From the NCBI GenBank assembly GCA_003279855.1, contig QCGO01000008.1, positions 1 through 52,993 of the forward strand: a stretch of 52,993 nucleotides of DNA. Reading direction: 5' to 3'. This document shows, piece after piece, positions 15,176 to 24,775 of the stretch. Position numbers and translations under genes: made by a program. The notes beneath the pieces are model-generated. The model was not told where the DNA came from. It saw only the letters and a list, made by a program, of their open reading frames with translations, and ran no database searches. Position 1 is the stretch's first letter; each line of letters opens with the position of its first letter. The DNA comes from Prochlorococcus sp. AG-388-E21. Lineage in GTDB: Bacteria; Cyanobacteriota; Cyanobacteriia; PCC-6307; Cyanobiaceae.

Positions 15176-15973
15176 TTATTCAGATACTGATTTCCTGAGA
15201 TAGTTACTCATGCTATCTAATACAGTTACTACGACTAAAACTACTATTAATAAAGCTGATACTTGAGCATAATCCATTATCCTCAAAGCACTTATGATCT
15301 CTAAACCTATACCACCAGCCCCTACAGCGCCCACAACCATTGAAGCTCTAAAGTTGTATTCCCATCTATAAAAAGTAACATCAGCCATAGCAGGAAAAAC
15401 TTGAGGAAGAATGCTATGCACAATAACTTGTAGATCACTTGCGCCAGAAGCTCTAGCTGCTTCTATAGGTTCCTTGTCACAAAGCTCAATAGCTTCAGCA
15501 TAAAATTTACCTAACATTCCAACAGAATGAAGACCTAATGCCAATGTCCCCGGTAGAGCACCAAAGCCAATCATTGCAACTAGAATAATACCCAAAATTA
15601 ATTCAGGAACAGCTCTTGTAACGTTTAAAATTAGTGTTGCTAAGTTGTAAAATATTGGATTTATCGTTGTATTTCTTGCAGCAAAAAAACATAGAAGTAA
15701 AGATAAAAAAACAGAAATCGAAGTTCCTGCGATACTCATTGCCAAAGAGTCTATTAAAGGTTTAAACCAAGTTCCAGCTCTTGAGAAATCAGGAGGGAAC
15801 ATTTCCGGCAGTAATTTTAAAACTGCCGGAATGCCTGTACTTATCCTTTCAAAATCGAAAAGACCTACAACTGCTAAAGAAGAAAATACAAATATCAAAA
15901 TTATGAGAACCCTGAAAAATTGTTTTTTCCAAGTCCTCCTTTCGACTTCTAAAATTCTTTTAAATTTATCCAT
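15176..15973 (-). CDS. ptxC: Phosphite ABC transporter permease PtxC (PhnE family)
   Basis: The 265-residue inner-membrane permease has about six helices and the PhnE-type EAA loop in IEAARASGASDLQVIVHSILPQ, which docks on the ATPase. A central GALPGTLALGLHSVGMLGKFYAEAIE region is typical of phosphonate permeases. The ATG at 15973 is 37 bp after ptxB. With PtxA and PtxB it forms a complete importer, and the ptxD gene 10 bp downstream identifies phosphite as the substrate. It would also be called phnE from sequence alone. Confidence 0.9.
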   Translation of the reverse strand: MDKFKRILEVERRTWKKQFFRVLIILIFVFSSLAVVGLFDFERISTGIPAVLKLLPEMFPPDFSRAGTWFKPLIDSLAMSIAGTSISVFLSLLLCFFAARNTTINPIFYNLATLILNVTRAVPELILGIILVAMIGFGALPGTLALGLHSVGMLGKFYAEAIELCDKEPIEAARASGASDLQVIVHSILPQVFPAMADVTFYRWEYNFRASMVVGAVGAGGIGLEIISALRIMDYAQVSALLIVVLVVVTVLDSMSNYLRKSVSE

Positions 15974-16009
15974 TTAATAATTTTTTATTTGTATTTTTAA
16001 TGTGATTTT

Positions 16010-16906
<897 letters not shown>

Positions 16907-16920
16907 TTAATGAAGTGGTT

Positions 16921-17706
16921 TTAAACCATTACCACTTCATTTGAGGTAAAATTTGCTTCTTCTGTTATTGGTGAAGATGAATAAATATTTTTTAAAATCT
17001 CGTCTGAAAGTTGATCTGATTTACCATTAAAAACTATTTTCCCATGACTTAAGCCAATAATTCTATCTCCATATTCTTTAGCAAAATCAACTTGGTGAAG
17101 ACTAGTTAATGCGGATATATTATCTTTCTTACAAATATCTTTCAGCATCGATAAAACTTGATGGGAAGTTTTTGGGTCAAGACTAGCTATGGGTTCATCT
17201 GCCAAAATCAACGAAGGATTTTGAGCTAAAGCTCTAGCAATTCCTACTCTTTGTTGTTGTCCTCCGCTTAATTCTTTTACTTTTACAAGCGCTTTGTCTA
17301 AGAGGCTAACTCTATCTATGCAATCGAGAGCAAGTTCTTGATCAAATTTTGGAAGAGGTAAAATGCTTCTAAAAAGTGAATGAAATCCAAGTCGACCAGT
17401 TAAAACATTTTGGAAAACAGTATTTCTCTCAATCAACTGATGTTGTTGAAATATCATCCCAGTTTTTTTTCTTAAATTCTGAAGATCTTTTTTATTTCTT
17501 ATTTTTCCTAAATCAAAAAAATCTAACTCTCCTGAAGTTAATGGATTCAATTGATTGATTGTTCTTAGCAAAGTTGATTTACCTGCCCCAGAAGACCCAA
17601 GAAGGACTACAAATTCACCTTTATAAATATCTAAGTTTATGGATTTTAAAGCTAGGCTCTCTCCATATTTGACATTAATATTTTTTAAGGAGAGCTTATT
17701 ATTCAC
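16921..17706 (-). CDS. ptxA: Phosphite ABC transporter ATP-binding protein PtxA (PhnC family)
   Basis: The 261-residue ABC ATPase has Walker A GSSGAGKST (37-45), a Q-loop in GMIFQQHQL, signature LSGGQQQRVGIARAL, Walker B LILADEPIASLD and an H-loop in LTSLHQ. It powers uptake through PtxC. It is the first gene of ptxABCD. The start is GTG at 17706. Three Pho-box octamers lie 48 bp upstream with a TATTAA -10-like element between, so induction by phosphate starvation is likely. Only the operon context separates it from a general phosphonate transporter PhnC. Confidence 0.9.
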   Translation of the reverse strand: MNNKLSLKNINVKYGESLALKSINLDIYKGEFVVLLGSSGAGKSTLLRTINQLNPLTSGELDFFDLGKIRNKKDLQNLRKKTGMIFQQHQLIERNTVFQNVLTGRLGFHSLFRSILPLPKFDQELALDCIDRVSLLDKALVKVKELSGGQQQRVGIARALAQNPSLILADEPIASLDPKTSHQVLSMLKDICKKDNISALTSLHQVDFAKEYGDRIIGLSHGKIVFNGKSDQLSDEILKNIYSSSPITEEANFTSNEVVMV

Positions 17707-17753
17707 TAAGATTTAATCAATTAAACTTATTTAATACTGATTTGATTATCTTT

Positions 17754-17783
17754 TTTTTAACTTTAAATTAACAAAAGGTTAAG
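17754..17783 (-). promoter_or_regulatory. Pho box upstream of ptxABCD
   Basis: On the minus strand three octamers repeat every 11 bp: CTTAACCT (17783-17776), GTTAATTT (17772-17765) and GTTAAAAA (17761-17754). The first is a full match to the cyanobacterial consensus; the others are partial. The array ends 48 bp before the GTG start. TATTAA (17736-17731) is a plausible -10 element. Confidence 0.75.
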
Positions 17784-17816
17784 CGAAATAAAGGTTGATT
17801 TAAATTGTAAAAACTA

Positions 17817-17906
17817 TTACTTTTTCTTTTTTTTGAAATGAGTCAGATATAAATTTGTAAAATTTGCTATGACTAATAAGATAAGTAAGAAAGTATTTAG
17901 CTCCAT
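17817..17906 (-). CDS. Candidate 29-aa single-span membrane microprotein
   Basis: An ATG at 17906 opens a 29-residue frame: MELNTFLLILLVIANFTNLY, then a short turn and five lysines. One hydrophobic helix followed by a positive tail is the form of a real small inner-membrane protein, a class common in Prochlorococcus. It lies just upstream of the ptxA Pho box. The frame is short and has no clear ribosome-binding site, so it may be chance. The remainder of the 17707-18075 gap holds the ptx promoter and no other gene I can see. Confidence 0.35.
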   Translation of the reverse strand: MELNTFLLILLVIANFTNLYLTHFKKKKK

Positions 17907-18075
17907 ATTTTTGTAAGTTTTATTAAATTGATAGCATTGACACTTACTCTTTTCAATAGGAATGTTTATTTAAGAATGTTAAAAATATTAGAAAAAAGGT
18001 TGGCTAACATTAAAAAAAGAAGGTCGGATTTAAGATATATTTAAAAAATCTTTAAAAGTAGTTTTTAATAAAATT

Positions 18076-18330
18076 TTAAATAGAAATTTTATCTAGAGGT
18101 AAAATATTTTGGGCCTCAATTGAGTCCAAATGAATTTCATTCTCTGTATCTTTATACAATCTTCTTGATTGTGGTGATTTAAGGGCGTTATTGTAATTTT
18201 CAATAAATTCCGAATCATCCAAAATAGATTTATTTTCTCTTTTAAAACTTTCTTTATAAGAATATTTGATATGCCCTATTTCTTGGGCTTGATTTGAGTT
18301 TTTGGGAGAAGTTGAATTTTTTATAATCAT
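18076..18330 (-). CDS. Hypothetical protein, 84 aa
   Basis: The ATG-started 84-residue protein is charged and probably soluble, with no recognised motif. It ends in a run with IHLDSIEAQNILPLDKISI. It lies between the ptx operon and the HNH gene in the distal part of the element. No family was recognised. It is supported only by length and ordinary composition. Confidence 0.4.
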   Translation of the reverse strand: MIIKNSTSPKNSNQAQEIGHIKYSYKESFKRENKSILDDSEFIENYNNALKSPQSRRLYKDTENEIHLDSIEAQNILPLDKISI

Positions 18331-18577
18331 TTATTATTTTTTTATATGATTGTCTTCAATATTCAAGGCGTAAAAATATAGAAGACATATATAACTTAAG
18401 ATTATTGGATTAAGAAGTTATTAAGTAAAAAATAAATTTGTTTAAAAAATTTCTAAATTTTGAAATTAATTATTTTGTGATTGGTTTTTGAAAATAATTT
18501 AGTTTCTTAAAGATAACGTTTTCTTAAATTATTTTTAAATTTCATATGACATAAATATAGATAATTGAATAATCTTA

Positions 18578-18979
18578 ATGCATATTGATGATGCAGTGTT
18601 TTTAGAGGATTTATGCCCTAAGCTCAAATTAAGATTTTGGCGAAAGTCTATTCATACATTTACGAGCAAAAGATGCATATATTGCGGAAAACCTTCAGAA
18701 TCTATTGATCATATATTGCCACGAAGTAAAGGAGGTTTAAACATAACAGAAAATTGTGTTCCAGCTTGTCTTCCATGCAATGGAGACAAATCAGATGAGA
18801 ATGTTTTTGATTGGTATAGAAAGAAAAAATTTTATGATCCTAGAAGAGCTATGGCTATTAGAGCATGGTTAGAGGGAGACTTAATATTATCTATAAGATT
18901 ATTACAATGGGCTAATCAAGAAGTTAAGGAAAATAAAGCAAATTTTGAACAAGAAGAATCAAATCTTGAAGCTGCTTAA
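18578..18979 (+). CDS. HNH endonuclease-like protein
   Basis: This 133-residue HNH (McrA-type) domain protein has zinc knuckles Cys33-x2-Cys36 and Cys64-x2-Cys67, the catalytic pair Asp44-His45 in IDHILPRSKGG, Asn68 and a KSDENVFDW tail. HNH nickases and nucleases occur in many marine cyanobacteria, in mobile elements and in the core genome alike. Here it lies in the distal arm of the integrated element, so it may serve DNA transfer or processing, though a housekeeping-type paralogue captured as cargo is also possible. The catalytic residues are intact. The target is unknown. Confidence 0.8.
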   Translation: MHIDDAVFLEDLCPKLKLRFWRKSIHTFTSKRCIYCGKPSESIDHILPRSKGGLNITENCVPACLPCNGDKSDENVFDWYRKKKFYDPRRAMAIRAWLEGDLILSIRLLQWANQEVKENKANFEQEESNLEAA

Positions 18980-19150
18980 CTATCAAAGATAATTAAGTTA
19001 ATGGAATATATTAAATATAAATAAGGTAAAAAACAGAAAAAACTTTTTTAGGAAAGCTTTGTAGTTTTTGACTAGAATAATCAATTACTTCTGCTATTTC
19101 CGAATCAGAGAGATAAAACAATAAAGGAATGCATTAACTTTGCAAGGAAA

Positions 19151-19351
19151 TTATAAAAAAGGAAAAATCATCATTTGTTTATATTTTGAGAAACCAATAA
19201 CTAAATTTAAACTTGATATCTTGTGAAATTTTTTATGCGTAAAATTACAAAATTCATTTTCATCTGAATAGTTAATTAAATCAGCTGCATTAATATTTGA
19301 ATCAAACCACAGGTCATATTCTATGTAATTTGGCTCTGCAAAATAAGTCAT
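19151..19351 (-). CDS. Hypothetical protein, 66 aa
   Basis: The ATG-started frame of 66 residues begins MTYFAEPNYIEYDLWFDSN and is acidic at first and basic and hydrophobic at the end. No motif was recognised. It lies in the sparsely coding distal part of the element, where short hypothetical genes of Prochlorococcus islands are typical. Whether it is real is uncertain. Confidence 0.35.
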   Translation of the reverse strand: MTYFAEPNYIEYDLWFDSNINAADLINYSDENEFCNFTHKKFHKISSLNLVIGFSKYKQMMIFPFL

Positions 19352-19688
19352 ACCAAATTTATTTCAAAAAGAAAAAGCTTCTCTATTTCATGTGAGGAGA
19401 ATATAGAAGCTAATTTCAGCTTAAAAGATTTAATGAAGTCTTCTTTAAGAATTAAATAAGATACGAATAAGAAAAAATAAAATATTATTTTAATTAAAAA
19501 AAAATGATTAGTTTATTTTTTGCATACTATAAAAAATTGCATCCAAGACCACTGCTTTGCTTTAAAAGAATTGAATGCATTATTAGAGTCACATTTTAAA
19601 GTTATAAGCAATTTATGAATTGTTTAAAAGAAAAAAAAGAAACAAAAAGAAAGTGATTTTTGCAAGTTATATTTTTAATAAAAAGTAA
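19352..19688. other. Gene-poor AT-rich stretch inside the element
   Basis: No convincing gene is visible. Only short frames of about 30 codons without ATG starts occur. The stretch separates the hypothetical gene from the HTH gene near the distal end and shows no clear repeat or hairpin. Confidence 0.5.
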
Positions 19689-20036
19689 TTATCTAATTTG
19701 TGTTTTTGCTTCTAAACCAACTAATTTCATAAGAACTTTTGCATTACTAGCAACTGCAGAATATTGTTTTTCTTGCATTGCTCTAAACATTGCAGTTTCT
19801 AGAGTGCATACTAATTTTGCTGTCATTTCAGGGCGATTTAAGTCCCCTTCCTCAATATCATCTTTCAGCAAAAGATAAGCATTAGAAGTGATCTGCCTAG
19901 CTCTTCTTCTTGAGATTCCATATTTTGCGGCAACAAAGGAAGTAATAGATGAATAGGCTTGTCCTTCAGCAACTAATTCAGCAGCATGTGCAACTCTTAA
20001 TTCGGTTTCTTGTTTAGTTGCTCTCTTTGACATCAC
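19689..20036 (-). CDS. HTH DNA-binding protein at the distal end of the element
   Basis: The 115-residue protein has an N-terminal helix-turn-helix (residues about 20-50: SSITSFVAAKYGISRRRARQIT). The rest is helical and ends with AVASNAKVLMKLVGLEAKTQ. This layout, HTH then a helical segment with a late leucine-rich helix, resembles small terminase subunits and related phage or satellite DNA-binding proteins, but I cannot assign it firmly. It lies about 255 bp from the attachment repeat and is transcribed inward. A role in element regulation or DNA packaging is possible; a plain transcription regulator is the alternative. Confidence 0.55.
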   Translation of the reverse strand: MMSKRATKQETELRVAHAAELVAEGQAYSSITSFVAAKYGISRRRARQITSNAYLLLKDDIEEGDLNRPEMTAKLVCTLETAMFRAMQEKQYSAVASNAKVLMKLVGLEAKTQIR

Positions 20037-20210
20037 CAGATCATATCCCCTATTTATATTATTTAAACATAAAAATTTATTGCTATCATTGCGATTTTGG
20101 ACTTAATAGAAAATTGTAAGTTCTATCTTTTCTTACTAAATATAATTTAAAAGACTATATTTATCAGTTATAACAATCAGTTATTTTGTTTATATTTGTC
20201 TGATAATAAC

Positions 20211-20229
20211 TGCACCTAGCTCTGCACCT
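20211..20229. repeat. Paired TGCACCT direct repeats near the distal end
   Basis: TGCACCT occurs at 20211-20217 and 20223-20229, with the same 12-bp spacing and orientation as the pair at 7508-7526. It lies 62 bp inside the element from the distal attachment repeat. It is a candidate binding site for the recombinase N-terminal domain or its accessory factor. Confidence 0.6.
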
Positions 20230-20290
20230 GAACTCTTAATATTACTGATACAAACCCTGATATAGATTACGATTAATGGCTTTTGAGAGT

Positions 20291-20334
20291 TGCATGCCAT
20301 GCAGGTGCTCTACCAGCTGAGCTATGGCCCCAAA
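20291..20334. repeat. Attachment-site copy (distal end): 5-prime half of tRNA-Ala
   Basis: This is a 44-bp perfect copy of 7371-7414. It comprises the first 41 nt of tRNA-Ala(GGC) on the minus strand plus three upstream bases, with no 3-prime half following. It is the remnant left when the element joined at the anticodon region. The sequence to its right (20335 onward) is therefore the tRNA's former upstream flank. Confidence 0.93.
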
Positions 20335-20523
20335 GGGATGTCAATCTACAAATAAATTATATATAATAAAATTACTACTTTTTGAATCTTAAATTAATTT
20401 TGATAAATATCACAATATAACTGATAACATAATTAATTACAAAATATCAAATATCAAATTATAAAGTTGTTTGAAAACACTTTAGAAATTTTATAAAAAT
20501 TTCCTAGATTAAATTTTGATAAA

Positions 20524-20970
20524 ATGAAAAAAATAAAATTCAAAATAAAAAAAAAAGAGTATTTAAGTTTCCTTCCAAGATTCTCAATACTTGCAGTAAT
20601 TACATATTTTTTAGATATAACAATTTTTAGTTTATTTAGAGCAGAAATAGGGTCGAATTTTGCTGCAATATTATCATTTGTCATTAGTCAGCTATTTTTA
20701 TTTACTTTATTAAAGCTATCATTAAATATAAGAGTTAAAAGTCTTAAACAGGGATTAATTATTCAATTTCTAATTGGTATAGGATCACTAATAATTCATT
20801 TAAGTATAATTAATTTAATTGATTTCATAATATTTAATTTAAATAAAGGTTTCTACTATCAAAATTACATTAAAAGTTTCTACTATGCTGTTTTTATAAA
20901 ATTAATATGTGGTTCTTTTGGTTATATTTGGTCTAGCATTATGATAAATATTTACTTATTTAAAAAATAA
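20524..20970 (+). CDS. GtrA-family membrane protein (lipid-linked sugar flippase-like)
   Basis: The 148-residue protein has four hydrophobic helices and a lysine-rich N-terminus. FLPRFSILAVITYFLDITIFSLF opens the GtrA domain and a final WSSIMINIYLFKK closes it. GtrA proteins flip undecaprenyl-phosphate-linked glucose or similar precursors across the inner membrane. It is convergent with a polytopic membrane protein gene, overlapping it by 19 bp, with DUF2304 and GT2 genes beyond. Together these resemble a gtrABC-like glucosylation set. It is the first gene outside the element. Confidence 0.8.
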   Translation: MKKIKFKIKKKEYLSFLPRFSILAVITYFLDITIFSLFRAEIGSNFAAILSFVISQLFLFTLLKLSLNIRVKSLKQGLIIQFLIGIGSLIIHLSIINLIDFIIFNLNKGFYYQNYIKSFYYAVFIKLICGSFGYIWSSIMINIYLFKK

Positions 20971-22148
20971 TTAAATTTTAAAAACTTTTCTTGAATTCGA
21001 GAAAAATAATTTTCAAATAAGAAAGGAACACACGCAGTAGTAATAATTGAATAAGGCAAAAAATATCTATGGTGAGAAGCATAACTTAATATTGGGATCA
21101 AAGGAATAAGACAAAACAAAAATGACTTAGCTAAATCTTTTCGGAAAACTGTAAAAATGCTTAAAGAACCTAAAGTATTTATTGTAAATAAAATTAAAGA
21201 AGACAATATATTAGTTATAAAGATATTGTTACTGATATATTTATCACCCATCTGATTAACTAGCCAGTTTGAAGTCATACCTATTGATTCTCTAGCACTT
21301 ATAAGATATACAATTTTTGAAACGAAAAGTTTGATTAAGGATAAAAAATAATCAAAAGAAAAATAATTTTGATTGCTTAGCGTAATTGATGCAGCACCCC
21401 AAATAGATTGGTACTTTATAAACATCGATAATTGTCCAAGAATTTGATAAAGATTAATTATTAAAAGTGCAAAAATAACAGAAAGGAATAATACTTTCTT
21501 TATTGATATTAGATTTCTTATCCCATTAATTATTTTTATAGGAAGCTTAGTAAAAAGTAAAAATGGAATTACTATAAATAATTGATTACGAAACAAACAA
21601 ATAAATAAAATCAATAAAAAATTATTTAAAAAGAAAATATTATTTTTTTGATCATTTTTTAATTCAATTAAACTAACTAATAATATTGATATTCCTAAGC
21701 ATCCAATCACATCAGTAGATGGCTTAAATGAAAATAGCAAAATATAGAAATTCAAAATACTAAGAATTAAAGATGCGATCTTAGTTAACTTACTACTCTC
21801 ATATTTGAATATAAAAATATATCTCAAAATAATTGCTTGAGATAATGACATAAGAACTAAAGAAATAAAAGCATATATAAATAATTTACTAGTTAAGTTT
21901 ATTGAAATAGATTTTATAAAAAATGCCAAAAACATAAAGCCTGCGTTTGGAACTATCTCTCCAAAGTTAAACAAATCGAATAACTTAGAGATATCTTCAT
22001 AACGCTCTAGGTCTGGTAAAGAAAAAATAAAGTTTGATCTATTATCAATAAAAGAAATAAAAATATAAAAAAATGGGAGACAAAATAACTTACCCAATAA
22101 TAAAAACTTAAATAAAAAATTATTTTTATTTAAAGCTATCTTTTTCAT
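20952..22148 (-). CDS. Polytopic membrane protein, candidate lipid-linked-sugar glycosyltransferase
   Basis: The 398-residue protein has roughly ten hydrophobic helices and no recognisable catalytic motif. An extracytoplasmic stretch with PDLERYEDISKLF near residue 50 and a later HHRYFLPYSII are compatible with GT-C type or GtrC-like transferases that take sugars from a polyprenyl carrier. It overlaps the DUF2304 gene upstream by 23 bp and sits beside GtrA. The assignment is contextual. An O-antigen polymerase-like role is the alternative. Confidence 0.55.
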   Translation of the reverse strand: MKKIALNKNNFLFKFLLLGKLFCLPFFYIFISFIDNRSNFIFSLPDLERYEDISKLFDLFNFGEIVPNAGFMFLAFFIKSISINLTSKLFIYAFISLVLMSLSQAIILRYIFIFKYESSKLTKIASLILSILNFYILLFSFKPSTDVIGCLGISILLVSLIELKNDQKNNIFFLNNFLLILFICLFRNQLFIVIPFLLFTKLPIKIINGIRNLISIKKVLFLSVIFALLIINLYQILGQLSMFIKYQSIWGAASITLSNQNYFSFDYFLSLIKLFVSKIVYLISARESIGMTSNWLVNQMGDKYISNNIFITNILSSLILFTINTLGSLSIFTVFRKDLAKSFLFCLIPLIPILSYASHHRYFLPYSIITTACVPFLFENYFSRIQEKFLKFNYFLNK

Positions 22149-22503
22149 TTTGATTAAGTTCTTTTATGTTTGCGAAAGATTTATTTATTGAGAGATGTTG
22201 AACTATCTTAGATATTCTTAATTCTAACTCTAATATTTTTCTCACCAAAATAAGATTTACACCGGTAGAAACTATAATAAATAAATATAAAACAGAGTCT
22301 GTTGCTTCCCCAACACTTAACATTTTGGGTAATAAATCCCATACTTTTTCGGAAAAAATAATTGAGAAAAGCAATGCTAGTCCAAAAAAAATAACAAAAA
22401 TCTTTTCTATAGCTTTTATACTACTCGTCCTTGCTACAAGAAAAGAGAGGCCATACATTGATAAAACTATTAAAAGGAAAATAACTTTCCCAAGTGTCGT
22501 CAT
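22126..22503 (-). CDS. DUF2304 membrane protein
   Basis: The 125-residue protein has three hydrophobic helices followed by an amphipathic tail (LVRKILELELRISKIVQHL). This is the pattern of DUF2304 proteins, which are regularly found next to DPM1-type GT2 genes. The start overlaps the GT2 stop by 4 bp. Because the neighbouring GT2 lacks membrane helices of its own, this protein may anchor it. That role is inference. Confidence 0.7.
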   Translation of the reverse strand: MTTLGKVIFLLIVLSMYGLSFLVARTSSIKAIEKIFVIFFGLALLFSIIFSEKVWDLLPKMLSVGEATDSVLYLFIIVSTGVNLILVRKILELELRISKIVQHLSINKSFANIKELNQNEKDSFK

Positions 22504-23180
22504 AATCTTCTAAATAAATTAAAAAATGCAATATTCACTGCATTAACAGGATTTTGAGATCTTTTATTATTATATTCCACCTTGATAGGATACTCTCTTA
22601 ATCTACATTTGGATTTAAATAATTTATAACTTATTTCAGTAGCATGGGCCATATCATGATTTTTAATTGGTAATATATTTTTTTCAGTAATATTTTTACT
22701 TATTACCCTTAACCCATTATGAGCATCTGTAAGTTTTACAGAGTAAAAAAATCTTTCATAAAGAACTGCAAGTCTAAGAATTAACTTTTTAAAAATCGGA
22801 ATATTGTAATAATGCTCCTTTTTTGCAAATCTTGTACCAATAACTGCATCTAAACCTTCTTCCCTAGCAAGATTAACCATATTAAAGGCATCAATTACTT
22901 TATTTTGTCCATCGCCATCAAAAGTAATTGCATATTGATAAAATTTATTTTTCAAAAATAATTCTAAGCCAGTTTCAATAGCTGCTCCTTGCCCAAGGTT
23001 AAATAAATGCTGAACAATCTGAACTTCTAATTTTTCTGCAATTAAGGCAGTATTATCTTCGCTACCGTCATCAATTACCAAAATATTTTTAAAATATTTC
23101 TTTAATTCATTTATAACCCCATTAATATTTTCTTCTTCATTAAATGCTGGAACTATAACTAAAGAATCACTATTGATCAT
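22500..23180 (-). CDS. Family 2 glycosyltransferase, DPM1/GtrB-like
   Basis: This is a 226-residue GT-A fold enzyme. IVPAFNEEENI opens the domain, IDDGS binds the nucleotide, and FDGDGQ is the metal-binding DxD region. HNGLRVISKN and a late EYPIKVEY are typical of polyprenyl-phosphate glucosyl and mannosyl transferases. The C-terminal helices found in GtrB are absent. It would load a sugar onto a polyprenyl phosphate at the cytoplasmic face, to be flipped by GtrA and used by the polytopic protein. The sugar is unknown. Confidence 0.85.
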   Translation of the reverse strand: MINSDSLVIVPAFNEEENINGVINELKKYFKNILVIDDGSEDNTALIAEKLEVQIVQHLFNLGQGAAIETGLELFLKNKFYQYAITFDGDGQNKVIDAFNMVNLAREEGLDAVIGTRFAKKEHYYNIPIFKKLILRLAVLYERFFYSVKLTDAHNGLRVISKNITEKNILPIKNHDMAHATEISYKLFKSKCRLREYPIKVEYNNKRSQNPVNAVNIAFFNLFRRL

Positions 23181-23231
23181 AAAAATATTTTTCTAAGATA
23201 ATAATTATAACTTAAATATTAAATTGAAGAT

Positions 23232-24695
23232 TTATTTTATTTTACTTATTAACTTAATTGCTCTTGCTATGAAATAGTAGGTTGGATTAGCGGTAGGCAT
23301 ATATTCAGAAGAAGAGGCGTCTAATATTTTTATATTTTTTAAATAATCTTCATTTATAAGAAGTGATCCATCATTATCAGTTTTTTTAAATAAAGTGCTC
23401 GCATAATGAAGATCCGCACCTTTTGCGACAATAATAGGTTTGAAAAATAAATTATAAATTTTTCTTTTTCTTAATTCCAAAATTAAAGAAGGCCATATAT
23501 TATTAAAAACATATTCGTGAAAGTTTTTAATAAATTTTCCTTTTATATAGATTTTTCCACTCTTATAAAATATTCTTGACCTAGTAAATCTAGATGACAA
23601 AACTATATTTGAAATATAAATTCTTCTCAAAAACCAACCAGGGGATAATGGAATATTTGAGAATCTATTTATAAATTTGAAAATTAATACTATTATTGGC
23701 CTCAAAAAATTTATTTTTTTTCGGTTTAAAGATTGATAAATAATTTCTTTTATTGAGCCTAATAAGGGAATAAAATTAACATAAACATTATCATTCTTTA
23801 GCTTACACTCTAGGTTGATATTAGCAGTCTCAAAATGATTTACAGGATATGGTAAGAATGGTAGAAAACATAAGGTTGCTAGTAAGGGATGATGTTTAAT
23901 AATATCTTTCTCAATAGGCTTATAATTAAATGATTTCCTAATTAATCTATAAGATCCAATAGCACCACAACAAACAAAAATATAATCATATTTTTCATGA
24001 AATCTATTCTGATTACCATTAGAAAGTTGTATTTCTAATTCCAATAATTTTTTATTTTTATTATCTAATTGGATTTTATTTACCCTCCCATCAATAATTT
24101 TATAATCAATTTTTTTGTCAAAAGAATTACCAAATATAGCTTTTGAGAAATTAAAACCTGGCAAATTATTTAAAAGACATTTATTTTCCCAAATTGCTAA
24201 TTTAGAGGATTTTAATTCAAATCTTTTTGTAGATAATCTATCAAAATAGTCTTTAATATTTTTTTGTTTATGACTTTTTTTTGAGTAAAATTCCTGAACA
24301 TCTAATATTGGAATTATGCTTTTTAAAAATTCTTTCTCAAATTTTCCTAATTTTAATTTTCTTATATCATCATCTAAAGCCGCGCATGCCAAATTAGCTC
24401 CCCAGTACTTAGCTAATCCCATCTCACAAGCAAGCTCTAAAGCAAAAAAGTCATTTGTATCTTTTGAGTAATATAAATCACTTACAGATTTGCATCTAAT
24501 TACATCTTCCCTTTTAAGTTTTGGAGAAATGTTAATATTTTGATTTTGATTTTTTAATTTAAATTTTTTATCTCTCAAATAAGTCTGAGCAGATTCTAAA
24601 GTGGGACTTATACATTCAACATTAAATCCTTTTTGCGAGAGATATTTACTAACAACATAACCAATTATTCCATTTCCTATAACTGCAATTTTCAT
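23232..24695 (-). CDS. GMC-type FAD-dependent oxidoreductase
   Basis: The 487-residue flavoprotein has an N-terminal dinucleotide motif IAVIGNGIIGYVV, a middle CCGAIGSYRLI segment that closes the FAD domain, and a GMC-type C-terminus (GADLHYAST, ILDASSSEYMPTANPTYYFIARAIKLI). The middle is divergent and basic. The substrate is not known; GMC enzymes oxidise alcohols on sugars, sterols and other small molecules. It lies between a GT2 gene and an SGNH gene, all on one strand, which suggests surface-glycan or lipid tailoring. Confidence 0.7.
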   Translation of the reverse strand: MKIAVIGNGIIGYVVSKYLSQKGFNVECISPTLESAQTYLRDKKFKLKNQNQNINISPKLKREDVIRCKSVSDLYYSKDTNDFFALELACEMGLAKYWGANLACAALDDDIRKLKLGKFEKEFLKSIIPILDVQEFYSKKSHKQKNIKDYFDRLSTKRFELKSSKLAIWENKCLLNNLPGFNFSKAIFGNSFDKKIDYKIIDGRVNKIQLDNKNKKLLELEIQLSNGNQNRFHEKYDYIFVCCGAIGSYRLIRKSFNYKPIEKDIIKHHPLLATLCFLPFLPYPVNHFETANINLECKLKNDNVYVNFIPLLGSIKEIIYQSLNRKKINFLRPIIVLIFKFINRFSNIPLSPGWFLRRIYISNIVLSSRFTRSRIFYKSGKIYIKGKFIKNFHEYVFNNIWPSLILELRKRKIYNLFFKPIIVAKGADLHYASTLFKKTDNDGSLLINEDYLKNIKILDASSSEYMPTANPTYYFIARAIKLISKIK

Positions 24696-24775
24696 GATTT
24701 TTTCTCTTAAAGAAATTATTAAATTAAAAAAAAGACTCGTATTATTTTAATTATTTTAAAATTTTTCATTTCATA

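Noticed and set aside
19011-19121. A 36-codon minus-strand frame with protein-like composition (FYLSDSEIAEVIDYSS...)
   Set aside because: It has only a TTG start, no ribosome-binding site and no recognised family; too short to support.
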